In this document: positions 8,773 through 17,950 of the stretch, piece by piece
Position numbering within the stretch: the stretch's first letter is position 1
Layout: the number at the start of each line of letters is the position of its first letter
Assembly: GCF_025558485.1 (NCBI RefSeq)
Contig: NZ_CP102930.1
Span: 1,922,001-1,986,000, forward strand
Reading direction: 5' to 3'
DNA length: 64,000 nucleotides
From: Bdellovibrio bacteriovorus
GTDB lineage: Bacteria; Bdellovibrionota; Bdellovibrionia; Bdellovibrionales; Bdellovibrionaceae
Translations under genes and position numbers: made by a program
The notes under the pieces: generated by a model
Database searches by the model: none
What the model was told of the DNA's origin: nothing
What the model saw: only the letters and a program-made list of their open reading frames with translations

Positions 8773-10389
8773 ATGAAACTCAACGTGTTTGCACTCATCG
8801 TTACGGTGTTGTTCGCGGCATCAGCTCAAGCAGAGCGCGTACTTGTGATCATGAAGGACCAAGCGTCTTTCAACAAAGCTCACATGGCTTATAAGATGAA
8901 GGGGTCTTATGCAGCCAAAGGGATCGACTTGGGTGTTCAGTCTCAAGCTGTAGGTCAGCTGGAAGACAGTCTTGCTAATTTGAATACACTTATTGTTAAC
9001 GCTTCCAGCGATGCTCAGGTTGAAAAACTGAAAGCAAATCCTGCGGTGGCTTACGTTGAGAAGGAAATCTTCCACGAAGCTCCAGCTCCAGTTAAAGGTT
9101 TCCTTGGTCAAAAACAACAATCCCAAAAATTGGGTCAAAAAACTCCATGGGGTATCCATGCAGTTAAAGCAACTGAAGCTTGGTCTAAAGCTAAGCGCGG
9201 TTCCGGTGCTCGTGTTCTTGTTTTGGACACTGGTATCGATGCAGCTCACCCATCTTTGAAAGCTAACTTTGAAGCGGGTAAAGACTTCACTGATGCAAGT
9301 GATGGTTCTGACTACACTGACCACGTTGGTCACGGTACTCACGTAGCTGGTACAATCGCTGGTTCTTTGGATAAAACTGGTTTCACTGGTGTTGCTCCAA
9401 AAGCAAAAATCCTGGCTGGTCGCGTGTGCTCTGAGCAAGGTTGCTCCAACGTAGCGATTGCTCAAGGTATCAACTGGGGTATCCAGGAAAAAGTGGACGT
9501 AATCTCCATGTCTTTGGGTGGCGCTTGGTCCACTCCTGCTGAAAGAAATGCAGTTGCAGCAGCTGACCGTGCAGGTATCACTGTTGTGGCGGCTTCTGGT
9601 AACAACGGTACGAACCGTGTGTCTTACCCAGCGGCTCTTCCAACTGTTATCGCAGTTGGTGCGGTTGACAGCAGCTTGAAAAAAGCTGACTTCTCTCAAT
9701 ACGGTCCTGAATTGGCTGTAGTTGCTCCGGGTGTTGCGGTTGTTTCTTCCGTACCAATGGGCACTGGTCGTGAGTCCTCTGTTTCAGTTTCTAACGGTCA
9801 GAAAGATGTAAAAGTAGCTTCTTCTACATTCCAAGGCGCGAAGGAAGTTTTGACTCCAGAAACGAACGTATTGGTTCCAGCTGGTTTGGGTAAAGTTGAA
9901 GATTTCGCTAAAGCAGACGTTAAAGGCAAATTCGCTTTGATCTCTCGCGGTGAAATCAACTTCTCTGAAAAAGTTAAAAATGCTATCAAAGCGGGTGCTG
10001 TTGGCGCGATCATCTACAATAACGCTCCTGGTTTGATCCAAGGTGCTTTGACTGATGATGGTTCTGTTCTTCCAATCGGCGTGTTCATGATTGAGCAAGC
10101 TGTTGGTCAAGAGTTGTTGCGTGTTATCGGTACTGGTAAAGAAGTATCTGCTACTTTGCAAACTGTAGCGACTGACTATGCTGCTTTCGACGGTACGTCC
10201 ATGGCGACTCCGCACGTATCTGGTGTGGTTGCTTTGATGAAAGCTGCGAACAAAGCTTTGACTGGTGCTCAAGTAAAAGAAATCTTGAAGCGTACTGCAA
10301 CGCCACTTTCTCCAAACTCTGCTAACGAGCTTGGCGCAGGTATCGTAAACGCAGAAGCGGCTGTTCAAGCTGCAATCGACGCGAAGTAA
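8773..10389 (+). CDS. Secreted subtilisin-like serine protease (S8) with PA domain
   Basis: A signal peptide ends at SAQA/ER (aa 20), followed by an I9-type propeptide (about 21-100) and the S8 domain. The catalytic triad is Asp152 (LDTGID), His187 (GHGTHVAG) and Ser476 (GTSMATPH), with oxyanion Asn277 (ASGNNG). A protease-associated domain (about 340-460) is inserted between the Asn and Ser boxes, as in lactocepin and fungal or plant subtilases. The start has GGGGGGA upstream. Codon use is strongly biased (GGT, GCT, AAA, CGT), unlike the neighbours, which implies high expression. A strong terminator follows. A role in degrading prey or environmental protein is inference. Confidence 0.93.
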   Translation: MKLNVFALIVTVLFAASAQAERVLVIMKDQASFNKAHMAYKMKGSYAAKGIDLGVQSQAVGQLEDSLANLNTLIVNASSDAQVEKLKANPAVAYVEKEIFHEAPAPVKGFLGQKQQSQKLGQKTPWGIHAVKATEAWSKAKRGSGARVLVLDTGIDAAHPSLKANFEAGKDFTDASDGSDYTDHVGHGTHVAGTIAGSLDKTGFTGVAPKAKILAGRVCSEQGCSNVAIAQGINWGIQEKVDVISMSLGGAWSTPAERNAVAAADRAGITVVAASGNNGTNRVSYPAALPTVIAVGAVDSSLKKADFSQYGPELAVVAPGVAVVSSVPMGTGRESSVSVSNGQKDVKVASSTFQGAKEVLTPETNVLVPAGLGKVEDFAKADVKGKFALISRGEINFSEKVKNAIKAGAVGAIIYNNAPGLIQGALTDDGSVLPIGVFMIEQAVGQELLRVIGTGKEVSATLQTVATDYAAFDGTSMATPHVSGVVALMKAANKALTGAQVKEILKRTATPLSPNSANELGAGIVNAEAAVQAAIDAK

Positions 10390-10428
10390 TTCGCCTCTTT
10401 AAATAAGCAAATAAGCGACAAACAAGAA

Positions 10429-10458
10429 ACGGCTTCCTGGAAACAGGAGGCCGTTTTT
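10429..10458 (+). terminator. Rho-independent terminator of the subtilase gene
   Basis: An 11-bp stem (ACGGCTTCCTG / CAGGAGGCCGT, one G-U) around a GAAA tetraloop, followed by T4-C-T4. Confidence 0.95.
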
Positions 10459-10489
10459 CTTTTAAAAGGTACATCTGGGGCCCCCTCCG

Positions 10490-10563
10490 AAAAGGTACCT
10501 GCTTACTTTTGCAGAAGCAGCGCGTTGGCGCGGCGCTTCTGCAAAAGTAAGCAGGTACCTTTT
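10490..10563. repeat. Long palindrome, two perfect 29-bp arms
   Basis: Arm 10490-10518 is the exact reverse complement of 10535-10563; it contains GGTACC and GCTTACTTTTGCAGAAG. In the 16-base centre, CGCG-TTGG-CGCG can pair after a two-base mismatch on each side. A partial copy of the outer end (AAAAGGTAC) lies just upstream at 10474. It sits between the subtilase terminator and the antiporter start. No full second copy is in this window. It could be a dispersed REP or MITE-like element, or a very strong bidirectional terminator or attenuator. Confidence 0.85.
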
Positions 10564-10592
10564 GGGTGGAAGTGGGCGCATAGTTATTAGAT

Positions 10593-12812
10593 ATGCAGCA
10601 TTTACCCGCTATGATTCATGACCTGGCCCTGATTCTTGGAACAGCTGGCTTGGTGACCCTTCTGTTTAAAAGACTTAATCAACCTATTGTTCTTGGATAT
10701 CTGGTCGCCGGTTTTTTGGTAGGCCCGAAGACCTCTATTTTTCCGACAGTGATCGGGGTGTCCAGTATCAATCTTTGGGCGGAAATTGGTGTCATCTTTT
10801 TGCTGTTTGCACTGGGATTGGAATTTAGCTTTAAAAAGCTAATCCGCGTTGGGGGTTCCGCAAGCTTTACGGCGTTGTTTGAAGTCTCTTTGATGATTCT
10901 GTTTGGATACACCACGGGACAGATTCTGGGCTGGTCCACTATGGACAGTCTGTTCTTGGGGGGGATTCTGTCGATCTCTTCAACTTCCATTATCATCCGG
11001 ACAGTGGAAGAGCTTGGATTTAAAAACATGAAGTTTGTCGGTATGGTCTTCGGTGTTCTGGTGATCGAGGATCTGGTTGCAGTACTTCTTATGGTCTTGC
11101 TGACCACAGTGGCATTGACCCGGGATTTTTCTGGTACGGAGATGCTGGGGGCGGTGCTGAAGCTGGCCTTCTTCCTGTCGATCTGGTTTGTGGCTGGGAT
11201 CTTCCTGCTGCCAAGCTTCCTGAAGCGGGCACAAAAGTTGTTGTCGGAAGAAACCGTGCTGGTGGTGGCCGTGGGGCTTTGTCTGATGATGGTGGTCTTT
11301 GCCAGCAATGTTGGGTTTTCTTCCGCGTTGGGTGCGTTCATCACCGGATCTATTCTGGCGGAAACCATTGAAGGTGAGCGTATTCACCATCTGATTGCGC
11401 CGATTAAGAATCTCTTTTCGGCCGTGTTCTTTATTTCGGTCGGGATGCTGATAGATCCGTTGATTATTTCCACTTATTGGAAGGAAGTTCTGCTGCTTTC
11501 AGCCGTGGTGATCGTGGGTAAAACCTTAAGTGTTACTTTAGGCTCAGTGCTTTCGGGGCAGACGCTAAAGTCCTCTGTACAGTCCGGGATGAGCCTTGCG
11601 CAGATCGGTGAGTTCTCCTTTATCATCGCGACTTTGGGTCTAAGTCTGAAAGTCATCAGTGAAAAGATTTATCCGATTGCGGTGGCCGTTTCGGTGATGA
11701 CGGCGTTTACCACACCTTACATGGCAAGATCGGCAGAGAAAGTTTATGGCTGGCTGGAAAAGGTGCTGCCACCGAAGTTCATTCAGACCCTGGACAGTTA
11801 CAGCGTGATTTCTTTTTCCATGTCCGGGAGCAAGGACTACCGCGATCAGGTCCGGGCTTACATTTTAAAAGTTCTGTTGAATGCCGTCGTGGTCGTGGCG
11901 GTGTTCCTGACCATGGCCCGTGTGTTTTTGCCGTTTCTTTTGGAGCGTCAGATTGCCGAGGGGCCTGCGAAATTTATCACCCTAAGCACGACATTGATTT
12001 TAAGTGCGCCGTTCTTGTGGGCGCTGGCTTTTGGTCGCACCAAGCAGTTTGAGGCCCTGATGGTTGGGCAGGGCAAAGGAAGTCATAACTATGTCTTTTT
12101 AGTTTCCCGGATCATGCTGGCAGTGGGGCTGTTGGGGGCGATGGTTGCGCAGTTTGTGCCGTTAATGTGGGCCGTGGCGATCACTCTGTGGATGGTTGTA
12201 GTGGTGGGGTATGTGCTGTCGCAAAAACTTCAGGATATTTATCAGTGGTTTGAACGCCGATTCCTGACAAATCTGAATGACGAAGTTCAAAAGAATCATG
12301 CGCGTAAACACAGCCGTGCTCTGGCTCCGTGGGATGCGCATATTACGGAATTTGAAATCCCGCCGGAAGCTCCGTACGTCGGGGTGCCTTTGCACCAGCT
12401 GTCTATTCGGGAGAAATACGGCGTGACCATTGCCCTGATTGAACGGGGGCGTCGTCGGGTGACGGCTCCAGGACGGATGGAATGTCTGATGCCGCATGAC
12501 CATGTGTTTGTGATCGGAACAGATGCGCAGTTGATTCAGTTTAAGAGTTTCATTGAAGCAGACCTGCCAGCACAGGCAGCGGCTGAAGAAGAGGCCGAAT
12601 ACAGTCTGGAACAATATCTGCTGACAGAGGCCTCGCCCTTCTTGAATAAAACCATTCGTGAATGCGGTTTACGTGAAATGACCCATGGTCTTGTTGTGGG
12701 AATTGAACGCGAAGGTGGCCGGATCTTAAATCCGGATTCCAGCGAAACCCTGCGCAGAGGAGACCTGCTGTGGATCGTGGGCGATCGCGATAAGATCCTG
12801 CAACTGAACTAG
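10593..12812 (+). CDS. CPA2 cation:proton antiporter with two RCK-C domains
   Basis: A Kef/CPA2-type K+ or Na+/H+ antiporter of the inner membrane. The N-terminal half has about 12 hydrophobic segments with family motifs: NQPIVLGYLVAGFLVGP near aa 29, FALGLEFSF, SISSTSIIIRT, and VIEDLVAVLLM carrying the conserved acidic residue. A further membrane block (about 420-560) precedes a cytoplasmic tail with two TrkA-C/RCK-C modules, about aa 583-655 and 672-739 (the second ends GDLLWIVGDRDKI). No Rossmann RCK-N domain is visible, so nucleotide control of the KefB kind is unlikely. No good ribosome binding site is visible, and the palindrome lies 30 bases upstream. The stop overlaps that of the convergent gene. 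Confidence 0.88.
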   Translation: MQHLPAMIHDLALILGTAGLVTLLFKRLNQPIVLGYLVAGFLVGPKTSIFPTVIGVSSINLWAEIGVIFLLFALGLEFSFKKLIRVGGSASFTALFEVSLMILFGYTTGQILGWSTMDSLFLGGILSISSTSIIIRTVEELGFKNMKFVGMVFGVLVIEDLVAVLLMVLLTTVALTRDFSGTEMLGAVLKLAFFLSIWFVAGIFLLPSFLKRAQKLLSEETVLVVAVGLCLMMVVFASNVGFSSALGAFITGSILAETIEGERIHHLIAPIKNLFSAVFFISVGMLIDPLIISTYWKEVLLLSAVVIVGKTLSVTLGSVLSGQTLKSSVQSGMSLAQIGEFSFIIATLGLSLKVISEKIYPIAVAVSVMTAFTTPYMARSAEKVYGWLEKVLPPKFIQTLDSYSVISFSMSGSKDYRDQVRAYILKVLLNAVVVVAVFLTMARVFLPFLLERQIAEGPAKFITLSTTLILSAPFLWALAFGRTKQFEALMVGQGKGSHNYVFLVSRIMLAVGLLGAMVAQFVPLMWAVAITLWMVVVVGYVLSQKLQDIYQWFERRFLTNLNDEVQKNHARKHSRALAPWDAHITEFEIPPEAPYVGVPLHQLSIREKYGVTIALIERGRRRVTAPGRMECLMPHDHVFVIGTDAQLIQFKSFIEADLPAQAAAEEEAEYSLEQYLLTEASPFLNKTIRECGLREMTHGLVVGIEREGGRILNPDSSETLRRGDLLWIVGDRDKILQLN

Positions 12813-14212
12813 AGCCTCCAGCGCAAAAGATTTTTTAAAGCGCTCATTTTGAATTCTGTATAAGGTGGGTACATGATCCGAAGCACCTTTCCAAAGAAGG
12901 ACTGCTTAAGGACTGCCTTTTCATGGGAAAAGGTCTGGAATCCATGCAGGCCGTGATAGCGCCCCAGTCCACTGTGATTGACTCCGCCAAAAGGCAGATG
13001 GGGATTTACAAAGTGAATCACTGAATCATTAAAGACCAACCCGCCAGAGCTGGTTTCTTTCAGGATTTTTTCAGTGTTCATCTGACTGTGGGAATAGAAA
13101 TACAGCGCCAAAGGTTTCGGGCGATCGTTGATAAAATGAATCACCTCGGAAATTTCCTTAAACGTCATCATCGGCAGAATCGGACCGAAGATTTCCTCTT
13201 GCATCACCAGGGCATGCGGGTCTGTCTTGTCCAGTAACGTGGGACTGCAATAGTGCTTCTCGGGCACACAGTGACCGCCAAAGATGACTTCCGCTTTTTT
13301 AGAGACAGCATCATCAATCAAATCCTTCAGTCGCTGGGTATGATTTAGCGACACCATACGCGCCAGATCCGGGCTGTTTTGAATTTGTTCTGCAGATGAT
13401 CCGTAAAACTTTTCAATAGCGCTGACCAGATGCTTTTTAAATGCTGAAGCCACAGATTCGTGCACGAAAAGATAATCCGGTGCCACGCAGGTTTGTCCGG
13501 CATTGATGAATTTGGCCCAGGCCACTTTTTCGGCGCTTAAGGGAAGATCTGCCGTGGCATCAATGATGGTGGGGGATTTTCCACCCAGTTCCAGCGTTAC
13601 GCTGCTAAGGTGTTTGGCGGCGGCTTCCATGATGATTTTTCCCACGCGGGTGCTGCCGGTAAAGAAAATATGATCAAACGGAAACTTCAGAAGTTCCTGT
13701 GTGGTTTCAGCGCCCCCCTCGGCGACAAATACGTGTTCGGTGGAAAAGGCGGCTTCAGCAATTTTTTTAATTAACGAGCTTGTGTGACGAGTCAGTTCTG
13801 AAGGTTTTACGATGGCACAGTTGCCGGCAGCGATGGCCGAGATCAACGGCAGGAACACCAGTTGGAAGGGGTAGTTCCAAGGACCGATCAAAAGGCACAC
13901 GCCACGGGCTTCGGGTTGAATGAAGCTCTGGCTGCCGAACAAAGTCAGCGGCGTTTTTACTTTGTGCGGGCGTGACCAGTTCTTAAGATTTTTGCGTGTG
14001 AAGTGCAGTTCCTTTAAGACGGGATAAATCTCTGACAGCAGAGTTTCGGCTTCAGGTTTGTTGAAGTCTTTTTTTAGAGCCTCGATGATCTCGGGCTGAT
14101 GGGCCTCGATGGCCTTTTCCAAGGCATTCAGGCTTTGGATACGGGTTTCAAGGGATTCGCTGCGAAGTTTCAGCGAGAACTGCTTTTGATGAAGAAAGAT
14201 CTGTTCCAACAT
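12809..14212 (-). CDS. Aldehyde dehydrogenase (class 3-like)
   Basis: NAD(P)-dependent oxidation of aldehydes, probably medium- or long-chain fatty or aromatic aldehydes. At 467 aa it fits the short class 3 ALDH group. Motifs are GPWNYPFQL with the catalytic Asn113, VKPSE (Lys136, cofactor), FTGSTRVGK, LELGGKSP with the general base Glu208, GQTCVAPDY with nucleophile Cys242, and EEIFGPILP. It has no signal peptide; the hydrophobic C-terminal tail seen in membrane-bound homologues is weak. It is monocistronic and convergent with the antiporter, the two stop codons overlapping in CTAG. Confidence 0.93.
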   Translation of the reverse strand: MLEQIFLHQKQFSLKLRSESLETRIQSLNALEKAIEAHQPEIIEALKKDFNKPEAETLLSEIYPVLKELHFTRKNLKNWSRPHKVKTPLTLFGSQSFIQPEARGVCLLIGPWNYPFQLVFLPLISAIAAGNCAIVKPSELTRHTSSLIKKIAEAAFSTEHVFVAEGGAETTQELLKFPFDHIFFTGSTRVGKIIMEAAAKHLSSVTLELGGKSPTIIDATADLPLSAEKVAWAKFINAGQTCVAPDYLFVHESVASAFKKHLVSAIEKFYGSSAEQIQNSPDLARMVSLNHTQRLKDLIDDAVSKKAEVIFGGHCVPEKHYCSPTLLDKTDPHALVMQEEIFGPILPMMTFKEISEVIHFINDRPKPLALYFYSHSQMNTEKILKETSSGGLVFNDSVIHFVNPHLPFGGVNHSGLGRYHGLHGFQTFSHEKAVLKQSFFGKVLRIMYPPYTEFKMSALKNLLRWRL

Positions 14213-14271
14213 AGCCCTATGTTAGAACACTGTGAAATGGAGGCAATGTTTAAGTTGGCAATGGCTGGCTG

Positions 14272-15294
14272 TTAGAAGGAAAAAATCTTCCCGCAACGGC
14301 CCGGCATGACGACATTCTTTTGTTTTAGCACGCGCCAAAGGATCTTGGAACCCAAATCATTGTTCATCAACTCGGGATGGAACTGTAAAAGCAGGCCGCG
14401 TCCATTCTTAAACTCTGTGGCCTCTGTCACACCGTCGTGCCCGTGGGCCGCCAGTTGTAACGGGCCGCCTTCTTTAAAAATTACGGACTGGTGGTGCAGG
14501 GAATTGACTGTCATGCGGGTTTGGCCTTCGGCCAGCAAAGAAGCCAGAATGTTGTTCTTAGTCGGCTTTAATTCAATTTCATGCCAGTCATTGCCATGAC
14601 TGACGTCGGTGCCGACATGGAAAGGAACATCCTGAATCAGTTTGTAACCCAAAGCCACGGAAGAAATCTGCGAGCCACGGCAAACCCCCAGCAGGAAGCC
14701 TTTTTCGCGGGTAACATAAGACTTGATCAGCTCGATCTCGAATATGTCACGAGCGGGAATGGTGTTGCGTGAGTGGGTGTTTTGTTTCTTATACAGGGAA
14801 GGTTCCACATCATCGCCACCCATGGCGACCAGGAACGGGAACTTTTCAGAAATCTGCGTGAACAGGTCGCGGGTTTCACTTTGTGAAAGTCCCAGGTTGG
14901 CGTTGATTGGCAAAATGTAAGAGCTGTGTTTGGCCTTGGCGAAAATCTTCTGGAAGTTTTCCACACGTTGGGAATTACGCGTGTAATCCTTTGGCAGATT
15001 GGCCAGTAAAAGGGCGCGGGATTCGCGGGTGACTTCATCCAGCGGTTTGAATCCTGACATTCGGACATCGGGCAGACGGCCTTCAAAAAGTTCCATCAAT
15101 TCAGGATTGCGATCCAGATTTTGTAAATATCTTTGTGCCGCCTGCTCTGGGGTTTCACTGATTTTTACCGGCAGAATCAGCGGAGCCAGTGTATTCCCTG
15201 GGGACCATTCATACAGGCGCACCAGTTCAGAGGCTGAACTGGAAAGAGAAATAAATAGAACGGCGGCCACGAAAAGGGATTTCACGATATTCAT
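14272..15294 (-). CDS. Secreted class I amidotransferase-like hydrolase (peptidase C26 type)
   Basis: The nucleophile elbow is GVCRGSQ (Cys205) and the partner pair is QFHPEL (His306, Glu308), with GGDDVEP before them, as in gamma-glutamyl-gamma-aminobutyrate hydrolase (PuuD) and gamma-glutamyl hydrolase. I chose ATG 15294 because it begins a clear signal peptide (MNIVKSLFVAAVLFISLSSS). A longer frame from 15384 adds 30 unrelated residues. Residues 25-130 form an extra N-terminal part not found in PuuD. An exported C26-type enzyme suggests gamma-glutamyl peptide or folate-polyglutamate cleavage outside the cytoplasm; the substrate is unknown. Confidence 0.78.
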   Translation of the reverse strand: MNIVKSLFVAAVLFISLSSSASELVRLYEWSPGNTLAPLILPVKISETPEQAAQRYLQNLDRNPELMELFEGRLPDVRMSGFKPLDEVTRESRALLLANLPKDYTRNSQRVENFQKIFAKAKHSSYILPINANLGLSQSETRDLFTQISEKFPFLVAMGGDDVEPSLYKKQNTHSRNTIPARDIFEIELIKSYVTREKGFLLGVCRGSQISSVALGYKLIQDVPFHVGTDVSHGNDWHEIELKPTKNNILASLLAEGQTRMTVNSLHHQSVIFKEGGPLQLAAHGHDGVTEATEFKNGRGLLLQFHPELMNNDLGSKILWRVLKQKNVVMPGRCGKIFSF

Positions 15295-15693
15295 ACCCAG
15301 AGGTTGTTCAAAATAGATGCCACGATATAAGAGATGAAATCGAAATGCTTTAGGTCCCAGTGTCTTAGAATGAGACGAAGCCAAACTTTGCCTGCGAATG
15401 CTCGCATGTTAAACAGAGTGCGAGATAAAAAATTGTGAGAAGCCACTGGTCGCAGTTGAGCGGGATTAAAGTCTTTTTTAATATGCTCGTTTGTTGTAGG
15501 ATAGGACTTTACAGTTATTTTGATCAGCTCAGCTTTGCTCTGAGATATTGATCGCAAGCTCCAGTCGAGCGCTCATAGTTGTTAATGTCTTCGTCTTTGT
15601 AAATCCTGTAAGGTCCTAGGCGGAATAAGTAAGATCTTTTTCTTTCTGCATTGTCGGCTGTGCTATGCACTTTGACTTTGGTCGCAGAGGAGA
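15295..15693. other. Intergenic region between divergent transcripts
   Basis: About 400 bases separate the secreted hydrolase (leftward) from the ABC importer operon (rightward), so promoters for both should lie here. No tRNA, terminator or convincing ORF is visible; an 88-codon leftward frame has neither ribosome binding site nor protein-like composition. GATCAGCTCAG...CTGAGATATTGATC near 15521-15552 is a weak interrupted inverted repeat. Confidence 0.45.
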
Positions 15694-15696
15694 ATG

Positions 15697-16404
15697 ATGA
15701 GTTTTATAAAAAGGACAGTGGTTTCCTTGCTTTCTTTGGTTTTTGTAGTGGCTTTGGCGGGTTATTGGCTTCAGGATGACCTGCAGATTTATCGGGAAGA
15801 CCTGATCTATTACGGTCTTTGTCATATCAAACTTGTCGGATGGTCCATGTTTTGGGCCCTTGTCATCGGTGTTCCTGCGGGAACAGTTCTAAGTCGTCCG
15901 CGTTTTGCGGGCTTTGCTGAAAAAATAATTCAGATTTTCAATGTGGGAAATGCGATTCCGACGATGGCGGTTTTAGCTTTGGCGCTGGTATTGTTTGGCA
16001 TCGGGGATGTTCCTGCGATTTTGGCACTGGTGCTGGCGTCCTTGCTGCCGATTGTGCGTAATACCTATGAAGGCTTGGTCCGCACATCTCCGGCGCTTTT
16101 AGAGGCTGCCAAGGGCGTGGGAATGACGCCGAATCAAAGTCTTTTTAAAGTGGAACTTCCCAATGCCATACCCATCATCATTGGCGGAGTGCGGACGGCG
16201 CTGGCTATTAACGTTGGAACAGCGCCTTTGTCCTTCATTATCGGTGGCGACAGCTTGGGTGGTCTGATTTTCCCGGGAATTTATCTTAACAATCAGGGGC
16301 AACTGTTGTTGGGGGCCCTGGCGACGGCACTACTGGCTTTGTTCTTGGATAGCTTGGTGGCCTTATTCGGGCATGTGATGCTTCGTCGCAGGGGGCTTGC
16401 ATGA
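15697..16404 (+). CDS. Osmoprotectant ABC importer, permease 1 (OpuBB/YehW type)
   Basis: A ProW-family inner-membrane permease with about six membrane segments; the EAA loop is visible as EAAKGVGMTPNQSLFKVELP (about aa 131-150) before PNAIPIIIGGVRTALAIN. AGAGGAG at 15686-15692 fits ATG 15697 better than the adjoining ATG 15694. It is the first gene of a four-gene operon (permease, binding protein, permease, ATPase), each joined to the next by a 4-base ATGA overlap. Members of this type import choline, glycine betaine or related quaternary amines. Confidence 0.88.
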   Translation: MSFIKRTVVSLLSLVFVVALAGYWLQDDLQIYREDLIYYGLCHIKLVGWSMFWALVIGVPAGTVLSRPRFAGFAEKIIQIFNVGNAIPTMAVLALALVLFGIGDVPAILALVLASLLPIVRNTYEGLVRTSPALLEAAKGVGMTPNQSLFKVELPNAIPIIIGGVRTALAINVGTAPLSFIIGGDSLGGLIFPGIYLNNQGQLLLGALATALLALFLDSLVALFGHVMLRRRGLA

Positions 16405-17300
16405 AGAATATTTTAATCCTGTCGGTTGTTTTAAGCTTTATTTTTGCCGCTCCAGCATGGGCGCAGAAAAAGATACGCATCGGAGCAAAGAATTTCACTG
16501 AACAATTCCTGTTAGCGACCATGACGTCAGAGCTTTTAAAAAAGAACGGATATGAGGTCGAACTTACGACGGGTTTGGGAACGTTGGTAATGCGTCAGGC
16601 TTTGGAAGTAAAGCAGTTGGATCTGGTGTGGGATTATACGGGCACGGGATTGATCGTATATTATCACGTTCCGGAAAAGCTGACCGGCTATGCCAGCTAT
16701 GAGCGTATTCGCGACTTGGATGCAAAAAAAGATCTGATGTGGCTAAGTCCGTCTGCATTGGATAACGGCTATGCTGTGACAATGCAAAAAGAGGTGGCGG
16801 CAAAGCTCGGGATCACCACTCTTGAAGAACTGGCCAATTATATCAAGTCGGAACAGCAGAAGTTCCCTAAGAAGAAGCATTTGTTTGCCCTTGAGTATGA
16901 GTTTGCGTCGCGGCCTGATGGTTTAAAGCCGTTACAAAAGGCTTATGAATTTGAATTCAAAAGAACAGATATCAAGCAAATGGACCCGGGGCTGGTTTAC
17001 ACGGCCCTTCGCAATGGACAGGTGCTTATTGGTCTGGCCTTCAACTCGGACGGTCGCATTGCGGGCTTTAATTTGACGGATCTGAAGGACAACCGGGGAT
17101 TTTTCCCTTCTTATTTTGTGACTCCGGTGGTGCGCAAGGAAGTCCTGCTGAAGTTTCCCGAACTTGAAAAACTGTTGGGAGAGCTTTCTAAGAAGCTCGA
17201 TACAGACAAGATGCGTGAGTTGAACCGACGGGTGGATATTGAACATCAGTCGATCGAGCGTGTGGCCAGAGAATTCCTAAAAAAGGAGGGATTGTTATGA
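16401..17300 (+). CDS. Osmoprotectant ABC importer, periplasmic binding protein (OpuBC/OsmF type)
   Basis: A signal peptide ends at PAWA/QKK (about aa 22). The mature protein has the family pattern: IGAKNFTEQFLLATM, the TTGLGT segment, LDLVWDYTGTGL, then the second lobe with LEYEFASRPDG, DPGLVYTALRNGQV and a C-terminal lobe-closing helix. The DYTGTG segment and downstream aromatics belong to the quaternary-amine pocket in the OpuBC/ChoX-like group. Unlike gram-positive OpuBC there is no lipobox, as expected for a free periplasmic protein. ATGA overlaps on both sides. Confidence 0.9.
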   Translation: MKNILILSVVLSFIFAAPAWAQKKIRIGAKNFTEQFLLATMTSELLKKNGYEVELTTGLGTLVMRQALEVKQLDLVWDYTGTGLIVYYHVPEKLTGYASYERIRDLDAKKDLMWLSPSALDNGYAVTMQKEVAAKLGITTLEELANYIKSEQQKFPKKKHLFALEYEFASRPDGLKPLQKAYEFEFKRTDIKQMDPGLVYTALRNGQVLIGLAFNSDGRIAGFNLTDLKDNRGFFPSYFVTPVVRKEVLLKFPELEKLLGELSKKLDTDKMRELNRRVDIEHQSIERVAREFLKKEGLL

Positions 17301-17950
17301 TGGATATCTCCTCTTATCTTCAGTCGGAATGGCCGTTTATTCTGGAGTTGACGGTGCAGCACATTTCCCTGGTGGCTGTCGCGGTGGGATTTGCCGTTAT
17401 ATTAGGGGTCCCGGTGGGAATTCTGATGACCCGTTTTCGCTGGCTGGTGGGGCCGCTGTTGGGGGCTGCGACAGTGGTTCTGACTTTACCGTCTATCGCA
17501 CTATTCGGTGTGATGATTCCGATTTTTGCAAAGTTTGGTGCCGGTCTTGGGAAGCTTCCAGCGATTACCGCCGTATTTTTATATTCATTGCTGCCGATTT
17601 TGCGCAACACCTATCTGGCGATCACCAATGTTGATGAGGGCCTGAAACAGGCCGCAGAGGGGATTGGTATGACCTTCTGGCAAAGATTGCGCTGGGTGGA
17701 TTTGCCGATGTCCGTTCCGGTGATTTTGGCAGGTGTGCGTTCTGCCGTGGTGATGAACGTGGGAGTGATGACCATCGCCGCCGTTATTGGCGCCGGCGGT
17801 CTGGGTGTGCTGATTTTGCGCGCGATCAGTCAAAGCAGTACAGAAAAACTTATCGTGGGGGTCGTGCTGGTCAGCGGGCTGGCGATTGGAATGGACCTGG
17901 TGTTGCAGTGGCTACAGAAGATTTTAACTCCGAAAGGAATTCGTAGATGA
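17297..17950 (+). CDS. Osmoprotectant ABC importer, permease 2 (OpuBD/YehY type)
   Basis: A second ProW-family permease, 217 aa with about six membrane spans. The EAA loop reads KQAAEGIGMTFWQRLRWVDLP (around aa 116-136) and contacts the ATPase. The start ATG overlaps the stop of the binding-protein gene, and AAGGAGG lies seven bases upstream. The conserved ending VIGAGGLGVLILRAISQ is typical of the family. It pairs with the first permease of the operon to form the channel. Confidence 0.9.
   Translation: MMDISSYLQSEWPFILELTVQHISLVAVAVGFAVILGVPVGILMTRFRWLVGPLLGAATVVLTLPSIALFGVMIPIFAKFGAGLGKLPAITAVFLYSLLPILRNTYLAITNVDEGLKQAAEGIGMTFWQRLRWVDLPMSVPVILAGVRSAVVMNVGVMTIAAVIGAGGLGVLILRAISQSSTEKLIVGVVLVSGLAIGMDLVLQWLQKILTPKGIRR

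Noticed and set aside
15291..15557. 88-codon leftward frame upstream of the C26-type hydrolase
   Set aside because: No ribosome binding site; it overlaps the start of the real gene in another frame and shows no domain.
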